Source: DASQFQ01 sp963722815
GTDB taxonomy: Bacteria; Actinomycetota; Thermoleophilia; Solirubrobacterales; Solirubrobacteraceae
DNA length: 64,000 bases
Reading direction: 5' to 3'
Assembly: GCA_963722815.1 (NCBI GenBank)
Contig: CAVROM010000003.1
Span: 744,001 to 808,000 of the forward strand
The position numbers were made by a program, and so were the translations under genes. Positions 8,899 to 18,537 of this stretch are shown piece after piece. Within the stretch, counting starts at the first letter, position 1, and the number at the start of each line of letters is the position of its first letter. The notes under the pieces were generated by a model. That model was not told where the DNA came from, made no database searches, and saw nothing but the letters and a program-made list of their open reading frames with translations.

Positions 8899-10512
8899 TC
8901 ATGTTGGCGGCGCGCGAGCTCGGCGTAGCTCGCGCTCCAGCGGGCGATCCGCTGCTCGATCGCGTCGACCATCGCCAGCGCGATCGGATCCGTTCGCGCG
9001 CGTCGGCGACGTCAAGCGCGTCGAGGACGCTCGCCCGGCGCGGCTGCGCAACTCCGGCGTTCCGCTGACGCCGTGGTGATAGAGCGTGGCCTGGATCCGT
9101 TGCATCCACTGCGTGCGCTCGCCGATCAGCGTGAACACAACCGCGCCCGCGAGCGCGACGGCGAACGTGCTCGGCAATCCACGCCTCCGGCAGCGGCCCT
9201 CGGTGAGCAGTTCGCGCAGCAGCGCGCGTCCCCGGATCGGTCTCCGGCGTGCCGCTCGACTGTCCAAACTGTCTGTGTGTGAGGCCGTGGCGACTGGTTG
9301 ATTTTGGTGATCGGCGTAGCCGGGAAATCGGTCTCCGAAGTGGATTTTGAGGCCTGCTCGTGCTGCTGTCCAGGCGCGGTTGCGTTGCCACTTGGCTTCG
9401 GCGCGGTGGATGGCGAGGTAGATCAGCTTGGTCGCGGACTGCTGGTCGGGGAAGTGTCCGCGGGTCTTGATCGCTTTGCGGACCTGGCGGTGCAGCGCTT
9501 CGATCGTGTTGGTGGTGTAGACCGCGCGGCGCAGCCCGTCGGGCAGCGCCAGGAATGGGATGACGTGCGGCCAGTGCTCGCGCCAGGCCTGGACGGTGGG
9601 TGGGTAGCGATCGCCCCATTCGGCTTCGAAGCGCTCGAGCTCGGCGAGCGCGTCGTCAGCGTTGGCAGCGGTGTAGATCGGGCGCAAGGCGGCGGCGGCC
9701 GTGCGCTGGTCGCGGTAGTTGACGTAGCGCAGGCTGGAGCGGATCAGGTGCACGATGCAGGTCTGCACCCAAGCGTGAGGGAACACTGCCTCGATCGCCT
9801 CGGGGAAGCCTTTGAGGCCGTCGACGCAGCTGATCAACACGTCCTCGACGCCGCGGCGGCGCAAGTCATTGAGCACCGCGAGCCAGAACTTCGAGCCCTC
9901 GCTGTCCTGCCACCAGATGCCGAGGACCTCGCGGTCGCCGTCGCAGGTCACCCCCAAGGCGAGATAGCAGGCGCGGGCCCGGACGCTGCGGTCTTCACGG
10001 ACCTTGACGAACATCGCGTCGAAGTAGACGATCGGATAGACCCGGTCCAGGGGCCGGGTCCGCCACGCCGCGACGTCCTCGAGCACAGCGTCGGTGATCC
10101 GGCTGATCGTGTCGCGGCCGATCTCCGTCGCGTAGAGCTCTGAGAGGTGCGCCGAGATGTCGCGGACCGACATGCCGCCGGCGTAGAGGCCGAGGATCTT
10201 GTCGTCCAGCCCGGCCAGCCGGGTCTGGCGCTTGGCCACCAGCTGGGGCTCAAAGCTGCCCTGCCGGTCGCGCGGAGTGCGCACCTCGACCGGCCCCAGA
10301 TCGGTGCTGACGGTCTTGGCCGTCGCGCCGTTGCGGACGTTGGCGCCGGCAGGCCGCCCGCCCGGCGGGTGGCCGAGATGGTCAGTCATCTCGCCCTGCA
10401 AGGCCGCCTCGACGACCCGGCCCGCGAGATGGCTCAGCAACCCGCCCGCGCCCGTGACGTCTTCGGGCTTCAGACCCTGGACGGCGTCCTCCAGCGCCCC
10501 CTCGGGCAACAA
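8899..10512 (-). CDS. IS256-family transposase
   Basis: DDE transposase of the mutator type. Recognisable stretches are GLLSHLAGRVVEAALQGEMTDHLG, DRQGSFEPQLVAKRQTR, YAGGMSVRDISAHL, the first catalytic Asp in VYFDAMFVKVRED, LISCVDGLKGFPEAI, TCIVHLIRSSLRYV and the C-terminal TTNTIEALHRQVRKAIKTRG. The N-terminus probably begins at the ATG at 10606 (MSAMKSKGRRQAG), with a one-base frameshift near 10545 before IPAAVADRLAGLL. The open frame contains no stop inside the element; after FGDRFPGY it runs out through the IS end (about 9258) into IS110 sequence and stops at 8899. The last 120 residues are therefore not native. Confidence 0.85.
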   Translation of the reverse strand: MLPEGALEDAVQGLKPEDVTGAGGLLSHLAGRVVEAALQGEMTDHLGHPPGGRPAGANVRNGATAKTVSTDLGPVEVRTPRDRQGSFEPQLVAKRQTRLAGLDDKILGLYAGGMSVRDISAHLSELYATEIGRDTISRITDAVLEDVAAWRTRPLDRVYPIVYFDAMFVKVREDRSVRARACYLALGVTCDGDREVLGIWWQDSEGSKFWLAVLNDLRRRGVEDVLISCVDGLKGFPEAIEAVFPHAWVQTCIVHLIRSSLRYVNYRDQRTAAAALRPIYTAANADDALAELERFEAEWGDRYPPTVQAWREHWPHVIPFLALPDGLRRAVYTTNTIEALHRQVRKAIKTRGHFPDQQSATKLIYLAIHRAEAKWQRNRAWTAARAGLKIHFGDRFPGYADHQNQPVATASHTDSLDSRAARRRPIRGRALLRELLTEGRCRRRGLPSTFAVALAGAVVFTLIGERTQWMQRIQATLYHHGVSGTPELRSRAGRASSTRLTSPTRANGSDRAGDGRRDRAADRPLERELRRARAPPT

Positions 10513-10742
10513 GCCCGCCAGCCGGTCAGCGACCGCCGCCGGGATCCTGCCCGTCAGGCTCCTCGGCGCCGGCCTGCCTACGCCCCTTCGACTTCATAGC
10601 GCTCATGGTGATGAGTGCTCCTCTCTCGCGCCGCCCGCCGCGCCGGCCAAGACGCTCGCCCCTCCGGGGCTCCCGACTCGACCGGCGCGACAGCCAGCCC
10701 GTGGTCGATCACCACAGACAGCACCCGCTTCATCGGACAGCC
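9258..10742 (-). mobile_element. IS256-family insertion sequence nested in an IS110 gene
   Basis: About 1.48 kb carrying one transposase. Its ends look like imperfect inverted repeats. At 9260 the sequence is CTGTCC-AAA-CTGTCTGTG. At the other end, read on the minus strand from 10740, it is CTGTCC, 13 bases, then CTGTCTGTG. The flanks are the two halves of one IS110 transposase gene, and GTCG.GCGGC-like sequence occurs on both sides, possibly a damaged target duplication. Boundaries are accurate to within a few bases only. Confidence 0.75.
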
Positions 10743-11273
10743 CCCGCCGCCTCGCGACCCCGCAACGCGCGCGTCTCCACCGGCTCGGCCAGATGCGCCA
10801 CCGCGCCCACCGCCGCGAGCGCGTCACAGACGAACAGCCAGCCCGTGCACGCCTCCACCGCGACATGCATCTCACGGCCGCCAAACCGTCTCGCCCACTG
10901 CGTCACCGCCGCCGGCGTCGCGGCGATCCGGCCACGCATCACCTCACCCAATCGGTGTCCAACGCGTCGAAGGCGATCTGCGCTCGATGCACATCGAACC
11001 CGGCACGATCGCCATCAGGGCCTCCTCTACAGCTCCGGCATTGCCACCACGCGCGAGTTCTCTCGCTGGCCGAGGAGGGCCCAGTTCATGCCATCTCGCG
11101 CGGAGCGGTAGCCGGACCGCGCGCGTGCCTGATCTCCGGGGGCGACATCGCGGAGCGAGCGCCTACGCCCCACTTCAGCGACCTGCTGCCAGGTGGTCCT
11201 CACTCTTCCGAACTCTCATCGCTGTGCGCCGAGAGCGAACATGCCGCGAGGGAGCTCCAGCGATCATGGCGTC

Positions 11274-11972
11274 ATGGTGATCGACACCACCTTCGACTTC
11301 AGGACCGACGCTGCGGGAAGGATCCGGACACCTACAGCGCGACGCTATGCCGGTACCACCAACTCCTCTGGAGCAGGCCGCTGCCCAGCGGCGTCCTGTT
11401 CGAACTGGTGCCGACCAGCCGTCCCCCGTATTACTTCAGCCATAGCTCGGAGGCGGGTGACTTCGTCCTATCGAGTGACGCCTTCATCCCGGCCTACACC
11501 AAGTACGGCGTCCCGAAGCCGGTCCTGGAGCAGTTCTCCGCTGCCGAGCACGACCACTTCAACGCCATCGGCTACACCATCGGTGGGCTCATTCTCTGGC
11601 CCGCCAACCCGATCGATCGTATGTGGACCATCAACCAGGCGCGAGGCTGCCTGCGGAGCAGCGTCGGCGATCGGATGGATCTGACGCTGGAGAGCATTCG
11701 ACGCCACTACCGAGACGCGTGGAGCCCGCTCGCCGACGTGTTGGCCCGCTACCGCGATTTCTTCGCCGCCTTCGAGGACTTCCGCGGCTACGTCGACTTC
11801 TGGCTGCTGCAGGACATGGTCACCGGCGACTACTCCGCGGTCGATACTTCACGCCGTTCGACGAGTTCAAGCCGCCAACAATCCCTCAGGACCTCCACAC
11901 CTACAGGGAGTACCGGCGGCGAAGCATCGAGTTCGTCGCAGCACGTAGCCGCAGGAGACCGACTCGGGGTCA
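11274..11972 (+). CDS. DUF6994-like hypothetical protein (frameshifted)
   Basis: Uncharacterised cytoplasmic protein of about 230 residues. It starts MVIDTTFDFRTD, then GKDPDTYSATLCRYHQLLWS, PLPSGVLFEL, GDFVLSSDAFIPAYTKYG, FNAIGYTIGGLILWPAN, TINQARGCL, DLTLESIRRHY, DFRGYVDFWLLQDMVTGDY and REYRRRSIEFVAAR. This order matches proteins I know as DUF6994; no function is established. The frame shifts near 11320, near 11845 and again close to the end, and no clear native stop is seen before the integrase remnant on the other strand. It lies between two mobile-element remnants. Confidence 0.6.
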
Positions 11973-12565
11973 GCTCAAGACCGCGGCCCTGCGTTGGACG
12001 ATCAGCGGCACGCCTTCGCGGGCCATCTCGACGGCGTGGGCGTGGCGGAGCTGGTGCGGCGGCGTGAAGCGCCGACGCACCCCGGCCTCGCGGGCGACGC
12101 GTCGCAGTTCTGAAGCCGGCGGCGCCGGCGCTCCACGGCCGTCTGCGGGTCGGACCCTGGTGACGACCCAGAACAGTGGAAGATCGGCAAGCCCGACGCG
12201 CACGTCCAGCCAGGGCCGGCGAAGTTGCTCCCAGGCCCAGTCGTCGATCCCTACCTCGCGGCGCCGGCCGCCCTTGCCGCGCCGCACCAGCAGCGACCCG
12301 CGCCGCGAATCGACGTTGGCCTCGGCGAGCGCGAGCGCCTCGAACACCCTCAGGCCAGCGCGCCAGAGCCCGACGATCAACCCGCGCAGCCGGAGGCCGT
12401 GGACGCCGTCACCAGCGTGGCGCATCACGCCGACGATCTCTCGATCGTCGGTGCGGCGGCGGAGTAGCGCATCGCTTTGTTGCGCGGCGGCCGACCGGCA
12501 TGGAACGCCGACAGGGTGGCGGGCGCGCGACGGCGGCCGGCGGCATCGAGCAAAAGCTCGGGCAT
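11970..12565 (-). pseudogene. Tyrosine site-specific recombinase, C-terminally truncated
   Basis: Starts at the ATG at 12565: MPELLLDAAGRRRAPATL, then FHAGRPPRNKAMRY. It shifts frame near 12450 and continues as VMRHAGDGVHGLRLRGLIVG, LWRAGLRVFEALALAEA, GKGGRRREVGIDDWAWEQL and HQLRHAHAVEMAREGVPLIV. The catalytic Arg (WRAGLR) and the HxxR box are present. The sequence ends right after this, so the second His/Trp and the nucleophilic Tyr are missing. The break coincides with the end of the DUF6994-like gene. It cannot be active as written. Confidence 0.75.
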
Positions 12566-12895
12566 GATCCCGCCTCGGGAGTCGACGACGCCCCGAGCCT
12601 CCTCCCGCCACGAGCGGCGCGCCCGCCATCCTCTTCGGCCGTTCACGCAGCGGCCGCCGCCTCGCCCGGACGGCTTTCTCGAGCGCGCCGCGGGCGAATG
12701 CAGCAGCGCGCTGTGCACGTCAAGACGCACGCCCGGGACTCCCCGGCGCATGGAACGCAGCAGAGGACTGGCGATCAGCGGGTGTCGGGTGTAGCGTGGC
12801 TCGTGGTAGTAGTCAAAAGCGCCGCTGGCAGCTGCCGGGCACCATCCACTTCCGACGCAACACGTCGCACTTGCGTGCGGACTGGATGACTGACC
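12566..12895. other. Intergenic region, no supported gene
   Basis: 330 bp between the integrase remnant and the DUF4386 gene. Frames on both strands are Arg/Ser/Ala-rich and match nothing I know. It must contain the promoter of the rightward DUF4386 gene, which I cannot pinpoint. Confidence 0.4.
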
Positions 12896-13591
12896 ATGGC
12901 CATTTCGCTGGACCTGAGACCCGCCTCCAACCACGCGACCTCCCCGCCAGTCGTTCGCCCGGACTCCAGCGTGCGTCGGACCGCCCGAATCGTTGGGGTC
13001 CTCTTCCTTGCGGGCTTCTTGGCATATGGCGTAGGCAACCTCATAGCGACGGGCATCGTCGACTCCGATGACCGCAGCGACTCCACCGCGTTGTTCGTCA
13101 CCGGCGTCGCGCTGATGCTGCTCAACTCCGCATTCGTGATCGGCATCGGTGTCCTGATGTTCCCGATCCTGCGACCCCACAACAAGGCCATAGCCGCGGG
13201 CTACCTGGGCACGCGGATCTTCGAGGGCGTCGTCCTGGCCATCGGTGTCGTGAGCCTCATCGTCCTCACCGGCTCCGCCGCCATCGACGCGAATTCCGCT
13301 TTCTACAACGTCGCCGAGGCCGGGCTCGGTATCGGAAGCCTCTTCTTCTGCGCTCTGCTCTTCCGCACCGGACTCGTTCCGCGTTTCCTAGCTGTCTGGG
13401 GTTTCATCGGCTACGCGTGCTTCGCCGCGGGCAACCTGCTGGAGCTGTTCGGCGTCGCGGGCGCCGGGATCGTCGGCGCCATCCCCGGTGGATTGTTCGA
13501 GCTGACGTTCGGCATCTGGCTGATCGCCCGCGGGTTCGCCTCCACCGCGACCGTCCCCTCGCGCGCGAGGACCGCCGTCGCACCGGCCTAG
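12896..13591 (+). CDS. DUF4386 domain-containing membrane protein
   Basis: Integral membrane protein of 231 residues with six hydrophobic segments after a 30-residue polar N-terminus. The pattern RRTARIVGVLFLAGFLAYGVG, LLNSAFVIGIGVLMFPIL, YLGTRIFEGVVLAIGV and PGGLFELTFGIWLIARGF is characteristic of DUF4386. Function is unknown. Intact, standing alone, followed by a strong hairpin. It is one of the few undamaged genes between 8.4 and 19 kb. Confidence 0.85.
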   Translation: MAISLDLRPASNHATSPPVVRPDSSVRRTARIVGVLFLAGFLAYGVGNLIATGIVDSDDRSDSTALFVTGVALMLLNSAFVIGIGVLMFPILRPHNKAIAAGYLGTRIFEGVVLAIGVVSLIVLTGSAAIDANSAFYNVAEAGLGIGSLFFCALLFRTGLVPRFLAVWGFIGYACFAAGNLLELFGVAGAGIVGAIPGGLFELTFGIWLIARGFASTATVPSRARTAVAPA

Positions 13592-13617
13592 ACCGACACG
13601 CTAGCCCGCATGCGCGA

Positions 13618-13646
13618 GGAGGGCTCCGGCGCCGCCGGAGCCCTCC
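13618..13646. terminator. Strong hairpin between convergent genes
   Basis: A perfect 13-bp stem (GGAGGGCTCCGGC with its complement) and a three-base loop, 27 bp after the DUF4386 stop. There is no long T-run. It could end transcription from both sides, since the permease gene converges from the right. Confidence 0.7.
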
Positions 13647-13728
13647 CTCTCGGGAGCCGGTCCGCGAATCCCGCGGCGTGCGGCGCGCGGCTCGGCCGCG
13701 CCGCCGCTCACCCTCACACCTTCGCCGG

Positions 13729-15382
13729 CTACTCCCGCGGAGCGTGCTCGATCGACTCGATGACGCGCTCGCGCGGCAGCCGCAACCGCATGGCGAGGGC
13801 GTAGACGCCGCAGCTCAGCATCGAACGACGGCGAGCGCGCCCCAGCCGAAGGTGAGCACGCCGCGGCCGCCGTAGTTGCCCAGGTAGGAGATGACGGCCG
13901 CCGCCCAGCCAGGGCAGCACCCAGTGGCCCGGCGCGCCAGTCGAGCGCGGGGGCGTCCGCGCCGAGCGGTGTAGACCGGCCAGCAGGGCGAAGCCGATCA
14001 GCGATCGCGACGAACAGCTTCCAGTTGATGGGCCAGCCCGCCCAGTAGACGATCAGGTTCGACGGCGAGAAGGCCAGGAACGGGATGACGTGGCCGCCGG
14101 GGACCCGGAACGGGCGCTCCTGGTCGGGCAGCTGCCGGCGCAGCGCGCCCAGCACCAGCGGGCCGGCGCGAACGACAGCACGGTGGCGGAGGTGATGAAG
14201 CCGACGAGCTTCTGCCAGCTCGGGAACGGCAGGAAGACGATCAGCCCGACGACGAACGTGACGATCAGGCTGATCAACGGCACGCCGCGGCGGTCGTCCG
14301 CGGCCAGCGCCTCCGGCGCGTTGCCGTTGCGGGCCATGGCGTAGGAGATCCGCGAGGTGACGGTGGTGTAGATGAGGCCGGTGTCGGCGGGGGAGATGAT
14401 CGCGTCGGCGTAGAGCGCGATCGCCAGCCAGCCGAGACCGATCAGCGTCGCGATCGGCGGCGAGCGGGCCGAAGTCGTTGCCGAACTCCAGGCCCGACCA
14501 GCCGTGGCTGAGGTCGAGGGCCGGGCAGCGCGCCGATGAACGCGAACTGCAGGGCGACGTAGATGACGCCGGTGATCAGCACCGAGCCGATGACCGCGAA
14601 GGGCACGTTGCGCCGCGGGTTGTCGTCTCGCCGGCGAACTCGATGCCCTGCCGGAAACCGAGGTAGGAGAAGACGATCCCGGCGGTCGCGATCGCCGTGA
14701 AGATCGGCGACGCCGTTCGGGCGCGAAGCCGCCGAAGTCGCGTCGAAGTTGCGCCGTGGAAGGAGGTGACGAGGAACGCCACGATCACCAGCAGGATGAC
14801 CGCGAGCTTCCAGCCGACGAGCGCGTTGTTGACCCGCGCGAACCAGCGGATGCCGAAGTAGTTCACACCAGAAGACGCCATCAGCACGACGGCGATCGCG
14901 TAGCCCGGCGCCGGTCAGGCCGTGCACGCCCGGACTGCTCGCCGGTGAGACGGCATGTACTTGGTGCGCGTACTGCAGCGACGCCTCGACCTCGATCGGC
15001 GCGGTGGTCGCGGCGGCGACCCAGGTGATCCAGCCCAAGGTGTAGCTCGCGAACGACCCGAACGGAGGTGCGGGAAGCGGACCACGCCGCCGGAGACGCG
15101 GGAACATGGTGCCCAGCTCGGCGTAGGTGAGGCCGATCAGCAGGATCATCACGCCGCCGAGTGCCCAGGAGAAGATCGCCGCGGGACCGGCGAGCTGGAG
15201 GCGTCGAGCGCGCCGAACAGCCATCCGGAGCCGATGATCGAGCCGACACCGGCGAACAGCAGGCCGATGCGGCCGATGTGGCGGCGCATCCCCTTGTCCT
15301 CGACGCTGATCTGGCGACCGTCGTCCGACGATGCCCCTGCTTGTGCCTCATGGGTCCCCGGTTCTGCGATCGCCATGGCCAA
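13729..15382 (-). CDS. APC-superfamily amino acid permease (several frameshifts)
   Basis: Amino acid/proton symporter of the APC family, close to the aspartate-symporter type. Pieces in order from the ATG at 15382: RRHIGRIGLLFAGVGSIIGS, FSWALGGVMILLIGLTYAEL, SYTLGWITWVAAATTAPIEV, SGVNYFGIRWFARVNNALVG, KLAVILLVIVAFLVTSF, GIVFSYLGFRQGIEFAGE, MARNGNAPEALAADDRRGVP, LISLIVTFVVGLIVFLPF, RPFRVPGGHVIPFLAFSPS, then C-terminal RVIESIEHAPRE. At least six single-base frame changes occur in 1.65 kb, yet nearly every transmembrane segment is recognisable. This density fits poor base accuracy better than natural decay. Confidence 0.75.
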
Positions 15383-15532
15383 TCCCCCCCATCCGTCGTT
15401 ACCAGCGCCCTACCCTCGCCCGCGCTGCCTCGGCGCTCGTCGTCATCCGGCTAACGCACGGTCTGCCCGGATGACAGGCCGCCGCGTGCCCGCCCTTAGC
15501 GACTTCTGATTCAGCTCCGCCACGCTGGTGGC

Positions 15533-16142
15533 ATGACCGGGGGCTTCCTCGTCGCCAACGCGGTGCTGATCGGCACGCAGTCGGCGCTCGTGGCGCTGCC
15601 CGGCAAGGGCATCCCGAAGCCGCTCGAGCGGATCGGCGGGAGGGCGTGGTCGCTCGTCCCGCCGCTCTCGATCGGGATCGTGGTGGCCGCGGTGGCGCTC
15701 GTCCCGGCCGTCGCCGACGGGCTGACGTGGCTGTCGCTGATCGCGATCCCGCCGCTCGCCGCCGCCGCGCTCGGCTGGGCCGCGCACGGCGCGCGCCCGC
15801 GGCTCGCGCTGCTCGCCCTGCCGCTGCTCGCCGTCGCCGTCCTCGCCGGCGGCAGCCTGGCCGGCGACGCATGCGCCGCGGCGCTCACCGCGCTCAGCGC
15901 CATCACGCTCGGCCGCCTGCTGGCCGGCGGCGTGCCGGGCCTCGCGACTCAAGCTCGGCATCGTCGCGATGGCCGTCGTGGACGCGGCGCTCGTGTTCAG
16001 CAACCAGCTCCAGCGGCCCAACGAGGTCATCAACGCCGCCTGCGCCGCTCGCAGCGGGTGCCGCTCCCGCAGCTCCAGTTCATCGACATCCACAGGCGAA
16101 AGCGAAAGCGGCGGCAGGGAGGGCGGAGTCGTTTCGAGGTGA
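15533..16142 (+). pseudogene. Integral membrane protein, frameshifted and truncated
   Basis: Hydrophobic protein with about five membrane segments (ERIGGRAWSLVPPLSIGIVV, LIAIPPLAAAALGWAAHGAR, LALLALPLLAVAVLAGG). The frame shifts near 15945 and continues as LKLGIVAMAVVDAALVFSNQ and LQRPNEVINAA. A short LPQLQFIDIH match follows in another frame, after which the sequence becomes Arg/Ser-rich with no more membrane segments. The C-terminal half is missing. I have no function for it. Confidence 0.5.
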
Positions 16143-16527
16143 TCGCGATCGCGCGATCCGGCTCGCGACCTCGGTCGGACGGGGGCGCGGAGCGGAGCCG
16201 TGCACGATCCCTGGCGAGCATGTCGAGATCGCCTCACGACGGTCGGTGACGGACAGCCCGCAAGGTCTCTCGCCCGTCGCACGACCTGTATCGACACCGC
16301 GGGCAAGGTGGTTCGGTTCGCGGGGCGTCGGGCGAACCCCGTGACTGCTCCTTTGCGCCAATAGCTGAAGCGTGGGCGGCCTCGCGCGGGCGCCCACTTG
16401 TCGTTCCGTGAGCGTCTCGGGAGCTCACCGCGTGCGCTCGTCACCAAAGCGAAGCGCGGCGCGAGTTCTGAGACGCGCGCCGTCCTCGCGGGCTACTGGT
16501 CGCGCTGGGCGCCGGGCCGGCGGGGTG
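16143..16527. other. Intergenic stretch, nothing recognised
   Basis: 385 bp between the truncated membrane protein and the alpha/beta hydrolase gene. Frames are short or Arg-rich on both strands. No hairpin or repeat stands out. Confidence 0.4.
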
Positions 16528-17338
16528 TCACGAGCGCTGGCGCTGCAGGAAGTCGAGCGTCGTGCGGTTGAAGGTTTCGGGGTCCTCGTGTAGTCCCGGC
16601 GTGCGACAGGTGGTCGAAGACCACCAGCTCGCTGCCGGCGATTGCCTTTGTTGAGCGGCTCGGCGAACCGCGTGGAGCAGACGACGTCGCGCGCGCCGAA
16701 GGTGATCAACGTCGGAACGTCGATCGAGCCCAGCGCCCCGCTCGCATCGTGGGCGAGGACGGCGTCGGTCTGGGCCAGGAACGCGTCGACGGGCTGAGCC
16801 GGCCGGCTACGTACGAAGTCCACCAGCGTGGCGACGAACTCCGGTCGTTCGGCGTACATGTCGGGCGTGAAGCACCAGGGGAAGATGCCCTGGATTACGA
16901 CGTCCGCGACGGCGGGAAGCGACCCAGGCAGCGTGCGCCACTGCTCTACGACGATCTTCAGGTAGTCGTCGCTGACGTGCCACGCACCATGCAGCGAGAG
17001 CGAGCGCACGCGCCCCGGATGGCGGGCGGCGAGGTGCATGCTCGACCGCGGCGCCGAACGACATGCCCGCCACGTGGGCCTGCTCGATCCCGATCGCGCC
17101 GAGCAGGGCCGCGACCTGGTCGGCGTGAGCCTCCGTCGCGTAGGGCCCGGCGGGCTTGTCGCTCTCGCCCGTGCCGGGGAGGTCGAGCGCGATGCAGGTG
17201 ACTGCTCGGTGTAGGCCGGGAGCTGGAACGCCCAGCAGGCGTGGTCGGCGGACGTGTACGGGATCAGCACCAGCGGTTCGCCTTCCCCCTGCACGTCGTA
17301 GTTGATCGTGAGCCCGTCGACGCGATGAGTGGCATCAT
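16528..17338 (-). CDS. Alpha/beta-hydrolase fold protein (frameshifted)
   Basis: Serine hydrolase of about 265 residues. It starts at the ATG at 17338 with GAGAGG six bases before it. Recognisable stretches are VDGLTINYDVQGEGEPLVLI, SADHACWAFQLPAYTE, AHVAGMSFGAAV (nucleophile Ser), HLAARHPGRVRSLSLHGAWH, GIFPWCFTPDMYAERPEFV, the acidic residue in VPTLITFGARDVVCST and the catalytic His region HLSHAGLHEDP. The frame changes near 17320, 17195, 17050 and 16650. A clean 22-bp palindrome sits just upstream, so the gene is probably repressor-controlled. Substrate unknown. Confidence 0.7.
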
Positions 17339-17355
17339 GCACCTCTCGGCAAGTA

Positions 17356-17377
17356 GTTGGTCGTTCGACCGACCAAC
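17356..17377. promoter_or_regulatory. Palindromic operator, TetR-like
   Basis: GTTGGTCG-TTCGAC-CGACCAAC: two perfect 8-bp arms around a 6-bp centre, ending 18 bp upstream of the hydrolase ATG. The arm sequence and overall length fit TetR-family operators. No tetR gene lies in the window, so the regulator must be encoded elsewhere. Confidence 0.6.
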
Positions 17378-17663
17378 GATAGTCCTTGCGCCGACCGCCT
17401 GTCAAACCGTGCCTATGGTCCTGCGAGGGCTCGGCAGTGCTCCCCTCGCGCGAGGAGCCGCGCTCCCGCGAGGCACCGGTCCTTCCTACCCCTCGGGCGT
17501 ATCTCCCCCCGCTCGCTGTAGGCGTGTCGCCAGACGGGAGTACGCAGCGGGGTCGCCGGTCGTGATCGGCTCGTCGCGTTCCCTGCCCGCGCGTCATGCG
17601 ACCGCGCGCAAATGGCCTCCCTCGGCCGGCGGCTCCCGGCTCGAGCTCTCCGCAAGCCGGCCG

Positions 17664-18289
17664 CTACTGATCCTCGCTCGTGACGGTCGCGACCTCGATG
17701 CAGCGGGCCCTCGCCTGTGCGACTCCCCGCTGCGCGGTGGAGTTGGTCGCGCGATAGATCCAGTCGGTATCGCTGCCGCCCGGCCCTTCGTCTGTGATCG
17801 TCAGCCCATCCGTGATCACGTGACCGCCGCTGAGAATCTGCATGTTCGCGGGGCATTCAGCGAACGCCACCACCGTCGCTCCGGGCTGCACGTCGAAGTT
17901 GTGGCGCACCCTGTGGATGTGCACGCCAATCGGTCCTGGCTCTCCTTGCGGGCCGGTATCGCCCGTAGGTCCGCGGTCGCCTTTCACTCCCGGCGCTCCG
18001 TCGGAGCCGGGCGGGCCTTGCGCTCCAGTCGCGCCCTGGGGGCCCGGATCACCTGTGGGGCCGGCCGGCCCTTCTGGTTGAGAACGAGCTGCGTTTCGAG
18101 GTTGGCGATGCAGCTCTGCCGCGGTGACTTCTCGGTGTCGATGACGCGCACGATCCCGCCAATCCTGGCGTAGCAAACGGTGACCTTCCCCGAGCTGTCG
18201 GGGATCGCGCCGGTGGCGATACCGACGCCGCCCGCAGCGAGCGCCGCGGCAGTAGCGACCAGCAATGTCCGCACTGACAACCGTCTCAT
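17664..18289 (-). CDS. Secreted collagen-like protein (one frameshift)
   Basis: Exported protein of about 208 residues. The ATG at 18289 has GAGGAGG at a good distance. A Sec signal peptide (RRLSVRTLLVATAAALAAGG) is followed by a short domain (GKVTVCYARIGGIVRVID). After a one-base frame change near 18080 come about 15 Gly-X-Y triplets (GPAGPTGDPGPQGATGAQ and on to GEPGPIG), then a C-terminal beta-rich domain of about 85 residues (NFDVQPGATVVAFAECPAN, then GGSDTDWIYRATNS). The collagen-like stretch implies a trimeric stalk at the cell surface with a terminal head. Binding partner unknown. Confidence 0.78.
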
Positions 18290-18537
18290 GGTGCCTCCTC
18301 GTTCCTTCTGGCGGCGGATCGTTCCGACCGCGAGCATTCGCAATCCCGCTAACGAGTCGCTAACGGAGCCGGTCGTACACGGAGCGAGGACCCCGGTGCG
18401 CGTCATTGACGCTCGCTGACCGGCACGTCGCGGACGCGAATCGGCAATCGCGTGGATCACCGCCGCGTGGATGCGGGACCCGTTGGCAGTCCCGGACGGG
18501 GAGCTTCTTACTCACTCTCCACGCAGGGCGGTGCCGA

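Larger units (their letters stand above)
8890..11015 (-). pseudogene. IS110-family transposase, interrupted by an IS256 element and truncated
   Basis: The N-terminal part runs leftward from an ATG at 11015 (with AGAGGAGG before it): GFDVHRAQIAFDALDT, then GRIAATPAAVTQWARRF, HVAVEACTGWLFVCDAL and AHLAEPVETRALRG. The IS256 element starts there (about 10742). The reading resumes on its other side near 9255: RALLRELLTEGR, LPEAWIAEHVR, GERTQWMQRIQATLYHHGVS, TPELRSRAGRA, then VDAIEQRIA and AELARRQ. It stops near 8890, before the C-terminal transposase domain. Several one-base frameshifts are present. The order DVHR...VEACTGW...LLRELL is that of the RuvC-like IS110 transposases. No function remains. 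Confidence 0.8.
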
